Source of the DNA: Grifola frondosa
Lineage: Eukaryota > Basidiomycota > Agaricomycetes > Polyporales > Grifolaceae
DNA: 64,000 bases
Assembly: GCA_001683735.1 (NCBI GenBank)
Contig: LUGG01000032.1
Span: forward strand, 186,001 to 250,000
Direction: 5' to 3'
The notes beneath the pieces are model-generated. The model did no database searches and was not told the origin of the DNA. It saw nothing but the letters and a program-made list of their open reading frames with translations. Position 1 is the first letter of the stretch, and each line of letters starts with the position of its first letter. A program made the translations under genes and the position numbers. Positions 11,747 through 23,545 of the stretch are shown here, in pieces.

Positions 11747-13428
11747 TCAAGCGTATGGTCTCTCCTGCCAGCCTGGCAAAATCTGAGCGGTCTCGAAGTT
11801 CTTGTCACCTCGGACGACATCCTTGGTGCGTTGCCAGGCCTGTTTTGCGAAGGTCCACTCTGTATCACAAGTCGACACGAATTTTCATTAGGAGAGATTC
11901 ATAAACAAAGTTAATGCAGAACGCACCCTCCATGGTCGGGACAGGGTTGCCGCTCTTCTCGAACTCGTTCTGGGTATAACCTTCCCGCTGCAGCACAGGC
12001 GTTCTTTGATCGTAGAGAGCTTTACGTCGTTGTGGGGACTACAAATACAGAAAAGGGTGAGTATGAGCCATTCTTTATAGCTGCTGAGAATAGTAACAGG
12101 ACATACCGAGAGAAGTACAGTAGCCCCAGTCTATCAACGTGCTCTTGATCCTTCGGCGGCGCCGCAACACTGCAAGCGCAACACGTTCATAGTCTACACA
12201 ATGTGGGAACAGGGACAATTTCGTACCGGTGAATGGTACTCCTGACATATCCAGCAGTCAGGAACGACAGCGCATCGCATGCGTTCACGGTGAGCGTGCC
12301 ATCCTGCGGCTTGGCCCACTTCCACTGGCCAGTCTTGTGGTTCTGGATTTGGAGCGCAGCGACAGGTTGACGGAACAGCAACGTCCAAGAGCCCAAATCT
12401 GCAAGAAGTGTGGGGCGTGAGACACTTCAGGCATACAGGGTTTCGGGAAAAGAGGGCGCACCAGTATGTCCCTGGCCCCAGAGCTTGCCGATCTTGATGT
12501 TCTCCTCCGGAGTATATTTAGAGTACTTCATGTATCGGAAATGATCCTATAGCACATGCGATGGAGTCAGAAGATACATCGGATCCCATCGTACTACGTA
12601 CCTCGCTTTTCACCTGGTACTTGTGGATATTGGTAAAATAGTCCTCCGGAAGCTCAAGTGCAGTGGCCAACAGAACATGAAGGGGATCCAGAACTTCAGA
12701 GTGGAGGGACTGAGTGAACGAGGTGAGGCATAGGACGCGCGGAGACGTTGAATGGAGACATACCCTTGCGAACTCCTCGATTTCCGGAAGATGGTCCTGA
12801 ATAATCGCAGGGTGATTGTGTTGAAAGTCACCGTTAAATTCTAGTAGTTGTTCATATTTGAAGGAAAATCGAGTACAGAAGCTTACTAGGGATGTTGTAT
12901 ATCTCCGTGCGATCCCTCAGTCCCGAAACAGGCTCCAAGCTACAATGGACTGAATTAGCGGTTAGAAAGACAAACTTGAATAGCGTCGTACATCCGGCGG
13001 CCAGCAGGTACATATCCGTTGAACGCGCCTTTCTCTATTGCATAATGTAAGTATCAGTGGGGCTTTAAGGGGTTTGAAACCTCACCTAAGCCCTCCGGAA
13101 CATACTTCAGCTTCTCCTCCAAAGGCAGGTCATACAGCCGCTTGCCAAGCGCGAATTGGCGATTGACGCGCTCTTGAGAGATGTTGAAGTTTTTGACGTA
13201 GAAAAAGCCATCCTCGCGAACAGCCTTGATGAGTGCGGCCGCAAGCTGCTTTTTACCTTCAGGAGTCCCTAAAAGGTTGAAGTCGAGCGTCACAAGGTCC
13301 GCCCAATCAAGGTTCTCCTGCAAGATGCCGACCATATTTCATAACTTCGACTAATTTAAAAAGCAGAAACTTACCTTCGTCTCTGGAACATAGTTGTAGG
13401 AACCAAGCTCGGGAACTGGAACAGGCAT
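11747..13428 (-). CDS. 2-oxoglutarate/Fe(II)-dependent dioxygenase, isopenicillin-N-synthase-like
   Basis: I model eleven exons: 13375-13428, 13086-13317, 12992-13034, 12887-12939, 12764-12840, 12602-12709, 12462-12546, 12227-12398, 12107-12169, 11927-12038 and 11747-11859. The introns are 46-68 nt. The N-terminal DIOX_N part reads AAALIKAVREDGFFYVKNF and GAFNGYVPAGRR. The Fe(II) ligands are seen as GHTDLGSW (HxD) and STIHR (distal His). The protein is about 360 residues and ends GWQERPYA. Such enzymes hydroxylate or desaturate small molecules; the substrate cannot be told. The frame breaks at 12005-12007, where one more A on the coding strand restores the family sequence. A C-terminal relic of a related gene lies at 19463-19625. 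No biosynthetic cluster genes are adjacent, apart from the transporter at 14538 on the other strand. Confidence 0.85.
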
Positions 13429-14537
13429 GTTGTGGTATGTAGCTCGATATCTTCGTAGAGCGACGTTGTGAACACTCACCGAGTTTCAATGTCTTTAAAC
13501 GATTTTGACACGAAGAAGACGGTCGCGGTGGCCGGCCTGACATAGTGTCATGAAATTGAATTGGTCACACCATACCAAGCTTCGATGGTGCTATCGTGAG
13601 GCCTTTGATGTATATGGCAGCTGATGCTCCACTATCGAGGACATGCCCATACACAATGTTGTGGCATTGTTGCGTGCTTTGGCGAATATAAGGTGTCCTT
13701 ATCGTCGCACTTAGTCAGGCAGAAACCTGTCATCAAGCGCCAACTTCTCCGCATGACATTGCAAGCAAATTTCGAGCTGCAGATTACATTATGAACAGAT
13801 CAGAGGGCTCACAAGAGTCGAGATAAGGCACTGCGGGAACATAGGTGCTAGCAGGTGCGAAAGTCGGATGGAGATAGGTTGATTGTAAGTCCAAAACAAA
13901 CCGTTACAATTCCTGCTCTCAGAATTCGATGACATGAGAATGAGTTGCTTGCGCGGCCGCCTGGCGGGAGTTCAAGTCAAGTTCAAGTTCAACTTAGCTG
14001 TGAGAGATCGCGACACGTGGCCACACAGATCATCTGGATATTGTCCCAGTTAGGCAACTTTCAAGTTTGATTCCGTCGCCCACGTACCCCCGCGGCTCAA
14101 TAGCGCTCAATATCCCACAAAATGCTATCGAGCAGTGCGTTAATGGCATCCGAAGTTCATATCGAACTATCATTGCCGTTCTCGTACTTTCTGATGGTGG
14201 TTTGCTGAGGGAGTCCGAGAGGCGGCTGGTCACATCATTACAATCTACGATGAGACCTTACAAGCCGCCGCCTAACTTAATCGGACTCTCTCGAAATTCC
14301 GCGTTCTAAATAGTGCAAGTCTTGCGTGCTCTTATCCACGGTGATCTATGTGGCTGCATCATCAGCCAGTAGATGCCGTATTTTCCTGTAACCGGTGCAT
14401 CTGTACCACCGAAGAGTGCCTGTATGCGCTGTATTGCGAAGCATCCTATAAACTGCATGATTTAGTGTCACGCTTCTCTCGAGTGCTCGATCTGCGCTCA
14501 TTTCTCCGTGTCTTCATACTACTAGGTATCGTCCAAG
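13429..14537. other. Divergent intergenic region (two promoters)
   Basis: About 1.1 kb separates the divergent oxygenase and transporter genes, so both promoters must lie here. I see small chance frames only and cannot name a binding site. Confidence 0.5.
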
Positions 14538-17399
14538 ATGACTGTCCAGGACATCAAGCCCCGTACTTGGAGTAGCTATGTTTGGTATGTGCATCACAGT
14601 GATTCTTGTAGCCTCGTGCCTGCTAACATGCTGCAGGGACACATGGGACAAGCCACCAGAGGAGCGGCGATTCTTAGCCAAGTTGGACGCTTGTCTCCTC
14701 ACCTACGCAGCGCTTTCGTACTTCAGCAAATGAGTATCTACTCCTGCCGCGTTCGTTGTCCGCGATGTGGCTGATGCTCTTGAACCATACGTATCTGGAC
14801 CAGCAGAATGTCACAGTAAGTCAACCTGGCCAATGATGCATGTATCGCTGTCTGACAGCTTGGCTAAAGAATGCTTATGTATCCGGAATGCAAGAAGAGT
14901 GAGTGATTTGTGCATGATACCATTCATGCGGTACTAACAAAATCCTAGTCTTGGCTTGTAAATCTCGTTTCACAATGTATCTCTGCAGCCAGCTTTCACT
15001 CAAGCACCTCCAGGCACGGAAATCAGCTGAATTACATTACGACTGCATGGACGTGCGGCTATGTGATCGGCCAGATCCCTTCCAAGTGCGTCTGTTGTAT
15101 CCTATTTTTGTACTTAATTGACATTTTATAGCCTCTTAATAACGAGGATCCGACCTTCGATTTGGGTTCGATCTATCTGTTTGAGTTTTCTTTCTCGTAT
15201 GTTAACCACATTGCAACAGATCCCCACCATGGAAGTGATTTGGAGCGTGCTAACGATGGTCCTTGCAAGCGCGAAAAACTTTGAAACTTTAGTTGCAGTG
15301 AGATTTTTGGTCGGTGAGTACAAGAGGATCTATATGACGAGTTTAACATAACCATCACATGCGCAGGCTTGGCAGAATCGACGTTTTACCCTGCCATTCA
15401 ATATGTTATCGGCAGTTGGTATAAAGGGGATGAGCTGGGGAAGAGAGCATGCATATTCCACGTACGTATCTATCAAACTTCAGAACTGTCCAAACACTGA
15501 AATGTACATTGTTCTAGACTGCGAGCGCTTTGGGTCCGATGTTCAGTGGATTTTTACAGACCGTATGATTCAACACTTCTATATTATTACCGCCGATAAC
15601 GGAGATTCTTCAATCTCAGGGAGCTTACAACGGCCTGAATGGCGTGCATGGCCTTGCTGGCTGGAAATGTATGTGCATGGTTTAGTTGTTGTTGTGCTTG
15701 CTTATACCATACAGGGCTCTTCATCATTGACGGCGTCATCACGATCCCCATCGCGGTTCTTGGATTCTTTATCATGCCGGGTACGTCAACTGGATTGTAA
15801 AATCTCAATGTGTCTGATCATCGGTCCACCCGAAGACCTACCCTCAACCACGAAGCCGTCTATATTTTACACTCAGGCGCAGCTCGACCTTGCGCAGAGA
15901 AGAATGGCGGAGATAGGCAGAAAGCCCCCAGAGCCCTTTACGAAGAAAAAGGTGCAACTTACCCGATGTAAGAGGGGAATGCATGTGCTGAACGGGAGAT
16001 CGTAGATCATCGGCTTCTTCAGCACTTGGCATATTTATTTTCTCACTGCATGTGAGTTCTCATCCCCTCATTTCTTCGTACGTCGTTAACCATGTTACTC
16101 TCAGTATACGTGCTGGTACGCAGCCATCTCGCGTGATGCATCGATTGGAAGTTTGATCAACATCTACTTGTAACATATGAAGTTCAACAACGGCAGCGGG
16201 CCTTCTACATCCATGATCTTCTGGTGAGCGCTTTGCTCATATCCAGTGGTAGTAATTCTTATCCTCGTCTTCGAATATCGTCAGGCTGAAGAGCTTTAAC
16301 ACATCCGGACACACGGTCTACACTATCGGCCAGATTAATACTTACCCTCTGGGCACACAGGCTGTGCAGGTCGTTACGAGTAAGTGCTGCAAATATCTTA
16401 CAATGTTCGATCAGTACCGACATAACGCTCTCAGCGTTGGCCTGGGCATGGTGGTCAGATGCCGTCAGGGCCCGTTGGCCCCAATGTTAGTTGCAGGGTG
16501 AGATTCCGTACGGTACATCTTAGAGAAGATGTTAACCCGTACCTTCTGATGATAGACTTGGAGTATGATTACTTGCATCGTACTTGCCGCAAGTCCGCTG
16601 TATGAACATATCACACGGTATCGAGTCGCCTCCTGCACGATGTTCTAGTTGCCGCTGACACAACCTCGAATATTCAGACGTTGGATATTCTACTACTTCG
16701 TTAGTGCTTTAGATCTTGTCGTGATAGTGCCGTCGCACTGACAGACTCCCCGTGTAGACTTTGGTGACAGGCGGGTTGTCCGGCCTGATCCTCGCGTGGG
16801 CGAACGAGCTGAACGGTCATGACAATGAGAGTAAGAACTTGTTAACATCTATAGCCGTCGCCCACATGTGCCCGTTCTCACACTTCATCTCGTCCAGAAC
16901 GCGCATTCATCGTTGCGAGTTGCAACATGTTCGCATATGTGACGCAAGCCTGGCTGCCAATGTAATCTTCCCTATTGTACGGTACTCTCGAAGACATTCT
17001 CACAACCTCATGGATAACAGTGTAATCTTCCCCCAAGTCGAGCAACCACGGTGCGTTCATTTACGGCGTCTTTGGGAACTGACTGACCACGGGTCATTCC
17101 GATAGCGTACTGAAGGGCAACATTGCGACAGCATGCATCAACTTTTCAATGAGTATGAAATCCCACGCATCATTTTGTAGGGCATTGGCTGACTTCTGCG
17201 GCCATCAGTGTGCGTGGCTCTCGGCACCCTAGCATTGTCGAAACGCGACGAGCGCCGTGCAGCGGCGCTTAGGGCGAAGACGGGTGGCGATAGTGTTTCG
17301 GACGACATCATACTCGAGCAGGATGCGGACGATGATTTGAAGAAGACTATTGTGGATGAGGTGTCTCAGGTGGAGCAGCTGGAGCGGACAGCATTGTGA
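14538..17399 (+). CDS. MFS transporter of the Dal5/Tna1/Liz1 (anion:cation symporter) family
   Basis: A many-exon gene starting MTVQDIKPRTWSSYVW. Readable pieces in order are WDTWDKPPEERRFLAKLDAC, YLDQQNVT, NAYVSGMQE, GNQLNYITTAWTCGYVIGQI, IPTMEVIWSVLT, GLAESTFYPAIQYVIGSWYK, GWKWLFIIDGVITIPIAV, MPDLPSTTKPSIFYT and later membrane helices, with an acidic C-terminal tail. The order and motifs are those of fungal allantoate/pantothenate/nicotinate permeases at the plasma membrane; the substrate is not resolvable. The frame breaks near 14730, 14790, 16113, 16479 and 16961, each healed by one base, and an in-frame TAA stands at 16171-16173. It is therefore either a functional gene read with errors or a young pseudogene. 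The exon at 17200-17399 encodes the cytosolic tail. Confidence 0.75.
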
Positions 17400-17885
17400 G
17401 ATTCTTTATTGAAGGCTGCGATGACATTAATGCCACTACGTTGGTGTCCGAGCCATTCATAGCTGTACTATTTAGTCACCAATTACTTGAAGACGAGCGG
17501 AATTCGAGAAGAATTGCCATCGTTCTGTTCCTTCAACATGATACTATAAATTGTGACGTCATATCGTCACAATATTGTGCATACCGTCACAAGCTCCGAC
17601 AACTAGGTTGACCAAATACCATGGTTGCGAAACCGTGCTCTAATTTCACCTAGGTTGCATTCTTCAGACCCCTGTACCTGTATACTTTAGTAATTCTGGC
17701 ATGAGCGATCGTGTTAGGTGTGTATATCATGCTCCTATGCCAATGTCGCGATGCATTGTTTTGATCTCTTAGCAGTCTGTTAGCAGCCTCGGAGGGCTGC
17801 CGGACGGTATCACCTTCAGAGTAATGTCCCTCTGCACGCGGCTGAGCTTCACACTAATAGCTCTTGCAGATTAGCGGCGAATGGC
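17400..17885. other. Intergenic
   Basis: No gene recognised. AT-leaning spacer between two plus-strand genes. Confidence 0.45.
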
Positions 17886-19290
17886 ATGGACTTTGAAACC
17901 TGGCGGGAAGGCGCTGGATTATATGACGGTGGTATACCTTGCGATGAGGCGAAGACACTCTACCATCAATTATGCATCTTCAAGGTCCCCAAATGGTCAA
18001 CCAATGTCCGTCCTCGTTGTTTTTGCACCCACATCAATTACTCACAAATATTCTCCTGCAGCTACCGGAATCGGAAGACTGGCAAAATGAGAGTATTCTC
18101 TTACAGGCTCTCAAGGGTTTACCCACAGAATCGGAAGATGACCCCAAACATGTATCAAATAGAACACTTCCTACCCATTCTCTCTTTAGTTTTGTCCGAT
18201 ATTACAACAGCGCATTAGCTGACGAGTGTCGCAAAGGCGCGGTTTGGATGATATTATTGAGCTTGCATTTGGACGAAAGAAGGATGAATATGACGTCCGG
18301 TGAGCATAGGAGATTAACTCTCTTCGTTAAGCAGACTGAGAAGTCAACCACTACTGCAGTATCGAAGCTCGTATACGAATTCGTCAGAGCAACACTCGAT
18401 TGGTTGCAAATGCGGTAGTTGATACCTTGGTCACATTTCCCACACCAGCCCTACACATCGATCGATTCAAGGCCGCCGGTCTCAGCACTCAGACTGCATA
18501 CCACACTCAATGGTACCCCGGACCTGGTGATGTGTCTCCCTCACTTATCGTGCTCCCGTGCGAATATAAGAAGACGAATCATGCATCCAACTGCAATCGA
18601 GTCATAATGGATTTCGGAACAGCTCAGTCGCAGCGCCGGGCCCTTGGTTTGGAGGACCGCGTTATATTTGGCATAGCGGGTGGTGCTCGTAGAGTAACTG
18701 TATTATCATCTTGGTGGAATGGCGACGTACGTATCTACTCCCGCCTCAATTCTCATGCTTATGTTTGACCCGTAATTGTATTGTTCACCCAGAAAATCAA
18801 TTTCATCGAGCACGAAAGATGGGACCTAAGCCGACCGCTCAAATTCATCGAATTCTACATGTTTCTTTGCAATCTAGCCGCGTATATGCGCCGTTCGATT
18901 CAAGCCGACCTCCATTCATATGACATTGAAAAGGTTGCTGTTACTGTGCAGAACAATCTGTGGCGTGCAGCCGATCCTCCGACACGTCTTTCCAGCACAG
19001 GTTCCAAGTCAAATGATGGTGCTCTTGAAGGCGAATTGGATAATCCACCAGATTTTCCTAGAGACGATCTCGAGCCGAACGAATTGGACAACTGGAAAGC
19101 GTCGCGGGACACATGGAAATCCGAGAGAAAACGGGCACGGGAAGGCGCGTCGGAGTCAGATGGTTCCATACTAAGCAAGGAAAATGTGAGGAAACATACC
19201 AAGTTGTTTGTGACATCCGCAGACTGGGATAGCAAGTTGAGGGATTCTGTGGAGGATTGGAGGTCAATCGTCTCTGCACCATCAAACTGA
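17886..19290 (+). CDS. PD-(D/E)XK nuclease-like protein, mushroom-expanded family
   Basis: There are three exons: 17886-18005, 18062-18726 and 18793-19290. The core reads GPGDVSPSLIVLPCEYKK, a D...ExK arrangement like that of restriction-type nuclease folds. IMDFGTAQSQRRALGLED and VIFGIAGGARRVTVLSSWW follow, then a helical stretch (FIEFYMFLCNLAAYMRR). The C-terminal 100 residues are charged (DNWKASRDTWKSERKRARE). Families of this shape are numerous in Agaricomycetes and often lie near mobile or variable regions; no activity is proven. One frame change near 18395 looks like a single-base error. A decayed copy lacking the core is at 10665-11229. My assignment to the nuclease superfamily rests on the motif only. 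Confidence 0.6.
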
Positions 19291-19462
19291 GCCGCCGGTA
19301 ATATTTTGCATTTGGGTGGGTAGAATCAAACTGGAGAGTTGTCTAATGATTTAGCGCCGCGGCACCGTCCCCAAAGCTCTGACCATAAAAAGTGCGTTTT
19401 GCGTTACCTCGATCGTGGATTGCTCGTATTCAAAGGTTGCTGTACAGCACGCACAGGGGATA

Positions 19463-19625
19463 CTCGCCAAGCAGGCCTGGTAGTATACTGTGGATGTCGT
19501 CGGCAGTGATAAGAACTTCAAGAAGGCTCAGATCTTGTCAGGCTGGAAAGAGAGGCCGTATGCTGACGCCGAAGAGTTACTTCGCCGGGTGTCGCAGAAC
19601 ATTCTCAGAAGAATACGCACATAAA
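19463..19625 (+). pseudogene. C-terminal relic of a 2OG-Fe(II) oxygenase
   Basis: This fragment reads AKQAW, stop, VDVVGSDKNFKKAQILSGWK and ERPYADAEELLRR. It matches the last exon of the oxygenase at 11747 (AKQAWQRTKDVVRGDKNF, AQILPGWQERPYA). No upstream exons of such a gene are found, and a TAG interrupts the frame. Confidence 0.7.
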
Positions 19626-19974
19626 TGTACGTAGCTGTCAGCTTCTTGCGAATTCAGCCGTTCTCTGGAGTCAGGGATGCTTTCTGCCAACTCAGATAGT
19701 TAATTGCATAGTGGGCACATACAAATACGACATCAAGAGCTCAATTTCCAGTCCGAGTATATCCACGTACAGACCGCACAATCTGTGAACATTTGAACAT
19801 AGGACATTTATTGGCATACAATTCAGATGCGGATAGTAACTGATATTCACTAGAGGGCAACGGCATTAGTCTCGGCCACTTTCATCAACCTGAATCTGTA
19901 GGCATACTGTGTTCAACACGACCTTCGGAACGCAACATACATTCATACTCACCTTCATAATCCTCGACCGCAAA
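19626..19974. other. Intergenic, convergent side of the large minus-strand gene
   Basis: Nothing recognised between the oxygenase relic and the stop codon at 19975-19977. It probably carries the 3' end of the minus-strand transcript. Confidence 0.4.
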
Positions 19975-22900
19975 TCAGTCGTCAGCCTGGAGTGCCACAT
20001 ATATAGCTTGAACCTCGTGCCCCGTCGTGTCCCACCATGGCCCGATCTCCCAATCCATCCCTGACGTAGACACGTTGCTCGTATCCAGACGTACCCGCAA
20101 GTTCTGTCCGTCGAAGTCCAACTTCGTAAATGCGGTGAAGATCATGGGTGGACGGTTAAATGCCGACAAAAATCGAACGGATCCGGAGTAGTGTGATGTC
20201 ACGCTCGCAGTCCCCTTGCCCCCTATAGTGCCCGAGAAAATGCCCTTCTTGTCGCCGGGGTAAGCAACCCACATTATCGTGCATCCATACATATCAGTGC
20301 TTCTTCCTTTTCTCGCATTGATCTGAAATCCCGCCACATTGACGTCGGTAGAGTACACAGATAGGTGGGGGTTATTTCCAAGATCAAAACCGCACAGTCC
20401 GACAACGACAATTGGCTGCGTGTCGTACCGCCAATTGAAGGAAATCCACTGCGAGGTATCTGTATTACATGAAAAGGTACCACATTGGAAGTCGGGGTCG
20501 GCCGCGGCCAGCTTCAAGCATGATATTCTCGCATTGTAAAGTGTCGAATCGGTGCACCAAGTGTCGATGTGAGCTGTGTATTGACTGGTGGAAATATTGT
20601 CCACGTATGAAGTGATGCGATAATAACGGTTACTCAGATCGATGAGGTTAAGTCCTGCGACGATACGGGGAGGAGAAGGCGCCTCAGGCGTGATCGAGAC
20701 CTCCTGGGCATTCTTGCCGCCCGGTTTAACAGTCCATTGCCCAAGGCATGTCGCGTAGTGGTCTACCGTGTTATGGAAAGAGTATAGTGTAGACCTCAGA
20801 ACGAGGACATTGTAGACCCGAAGAGAAACTTCTTTGCCACAAATGGGGATAACTCCTAGACGAATGTTCCCAAAGTGAATCAGAAACAGCTCTCATAATC
20901 ACCGCAGCGAAGTCACATACCCAGTTCTCCCACTTTTGTCCTCCCGATGTGTACGTCATTGTCATAGAACCCTTGTACAATAAAAAGTGTGGTTCCATCA
21001 GGCTCATTCCCACCTCTATCATAACATCGACGTCTGCTTAGGTGGTACGCAGTGATGTTCATGATATGACTCACCTCACAGGTAAGAGATCCGCCACTTT
21101 GTTTGGGGAGAACTCGCCTTCCACTCTCATCCACTGGAGGGCGCTTCGCTCTGCAACAAGGAGCTCATATTGAGGCAGCTGTTTAACAAAAGAACCAGTA
21201 AGCTAGTGTCAGACACCTTTTAATATTTACAGACTTACGTCGAATTCTCGTCCGCCGTGGCCAAACCAAATCCCCGACCAGTCCATTGGAACCTTTCCGG
21301 GATCTGTCGAAGACACGATGATCAGCTCTCATTTCTAAATTAAAAAAAGATTAAAGTGAGCTTACATATCCCATTCTATATCAATCGCACAGGAATAAGC
21401 TCTATGAATCTACGAAGTATAACGAAACTAGCCTTGTGTGAAGCACGGCCAATGTATAAAGGCAATCCGCACGTCACACCACCTCGAATGCACTTTTCCA
21501 ACTGCGTCGTCGTCACACTTTCAGATGACACCTGTCGAAAATAAAAGATGTCAGGGAAATCGCAACTGTAGGGAGAAACTTATATACCCATTCTACAGGT
21601 TGAATAGGAGACATATGAGAGATGCTGTCGTACAAAATAGGGCCATCATTCTGCAGGATTTTAGTGAATGTAAGCGAATCGACTTACAACGAAACATAAT
21701 ATAATGCGCACCAATCGGGTTTCCAATGTTTCTTGCATTGCTTCTCGAAATCGTTCAGGTCTGCATATGTCGGCTCCCACTGATCTCCAAAGGTATCCTG
21801 CAGAATGTTCCGTGTAACCATCTCGAACGGTTCCTTCGGCGTCTCCGGTGCGACCGACCAACTCTGATGAAATATCGCGTCGCTAGTTATATACTTACTG
21901 TCCAAACGATTTTGGACATTGACCGCTTTTCTTCAGATAGAATGGTGTTTGGTTGTAGGCGTTGTGGGGCTGTGACGTTCCCCAGTTGTCCGGAATTAAT
22001 TGCCTGCTCCTCTTGATGAAATCGGTGTCGATGCTGCAAAGAGATAGAGCAAGAAGTTCACCCTGAACTCGATGTTATGTATCACCATCACATGTGGACA
22101 TGGTAGAAACATACAGTCATCCAGAATAATGCGATGTCTGCGAGCTCATGGCGCGCATATGAACCTCCAAGGTCGTTATGAGATCCCGGAAACCATACCT
22201 TCAACATATAGCAGCATCAGCTTCGCACATGTGGTACATAACGACTAAAAGACCCACTTCCTTGAAGACTTGGTTCATATTTAATCCTCGCTCCGGTGGC
22301 GTCCAACGGATGGGCGCGAATTCTTTCCTATTCTCCTGCAGGGAAACTGCATGAAGTGCGACATTGATGCAGACGGGAAGAGTGGTATCGCCGATTGCCA
22401 CGCCATTGATGACATTGTAAACAGCTCCTATGGTATCCCACAGGCCGACACATCTATACAGAAGACGCACATTGTACATGCAAACCGAATAAGACAAGTC
22501 TACTCCCCTGATCGTCGTGCGTCTCGTACGAGGAGGAATGTCTGGTTGCTCTCCATCAACCAGAGCCTTCAAGATAGTGAAAAAATTTCCCATCATTTCG
22601 ATCTCTAATAGCCCGATTTTATCCTACAATCAATATAATTTCAGTGCCTTCGTTCGGGAAATGAGAACGAAAATTAATATATACGATGATCTCTGCTACT
22701 ATCCGTGCCGTGTAGGCACCCCTGAGAGAGACATGAGCGACACCACGGATACATGAGATAAACAATCACCTCGAGAACCTAGACAGTTCGCAATGAGGGC
22801 TTTCCAATATTGAGATGTGCATGGAGGAAAATAGTCACCCGAAAAGAAATATCTCATCTCCTAGTTCAAAATTCTGGGCAACAAATGTGTATGCTTCGCG

Positions 22901-23545
22901 CACTTTCCTTGCTTCATGGGTGTCTCGGAATTAGCAGCAATAATATTACACTCGAGAGGAAACTGACCGAAGGCCATCCCTTGCGCCTCTACTAAAGCAT
23001 CGTCAATAGCCTGAAGGTGGCTTAACCATAAGTATAGCTACAACTTACGTAGTCTCGAGTCTTTAGTAACAAATTCGCCCCCGCAATTTGCTTCCGAGCC
23101 AACATCGCTTTGGTAGAACACGATTTGAAGCTTTGAGTCGCTAGAAGGTGGAAGATAGCAGTATAAGCATCCACTTCATGGTATAATTTAGCGGAAATTT
23201 TGACTCTGAGTAAGGCTTGATGGCACGCGCTGACAGCAGGCGGATCAGAAAACGGTCTCAACAAATCCACGGCTTCTCTCACAAAGACGTAAAACGTTCG
23301 TCACGTATGGTGCCCCATGTCCGCCGCCATAACCCGCCAGGGTTTCTGTCAATCATGAATCAATATATTGAACAACCGAGGGTGCACGTAAGGTGAAAAA
23401 TCGCGACATCCAATTGCGGTAAAGGCAGCTCTGGTGCTGAGGTTCTTGAAGCGATATCGGTGAATTGAAAGGTCACTCACCAGGTGAAGTCCCCGCATCT
23501 TCTCCAGGGTCATCACAAAACAAGAAAAGCCGCTTCGAAGGCATG
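19975..23545 (-). CDS. DUF2235 (Tle1-like) alpha/beta hydrolase fused to two DM9 repeats and two H-type lectin domains
   Basis: Read as one gene starting MPSKRLFLFCDDPGEDAGTS at 23545. The N-terminal half is DUF2235: YVTNVLRLC, LQIVFYQSDVGSEANCGGE, KVREAYTFVAQNFELGDEIF, the nucleophile elbow GFSRGAYTAR, CVGLWDTIGAVYN (Asp) and VWFPGSHNDLGGSYARHELA (His). In bacteria this fold includes the Tle1 phospholipases. The Ser codon sits in a 9-nt exon (22770-22778) between introns of 60 and 48 nt. Next come two DM9 (DUF3421) repeats: GLPLYIGRASHKA, PGKV, FGHGGREFD, QYELLVAERSALQW; then GGNEPDGTTLFIVQGFYDND, IPICGKEVSLRVYNVLV. Last come two H-type lectin modules: PPRIVAGLNLIDLSNRYYRI...IDTW and FLSAFNRPPMIFTAFTKLDF...NVS. 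Frame trouble near 21930, 21690 and 23160 leaves some joins unsure, and two adjacent genes remain possible. Role unknown; a sugar-targeted lipid hydrolase is an inference. Confidence 0.65.

Noticed and set aside
11747..17399. A secondary-metabolite cluster formed by the oxygenase and the transporter
   Set aside because: No core synthase or further tailoring enzyme is near, and the transporter belongs to a nutrient permease family.
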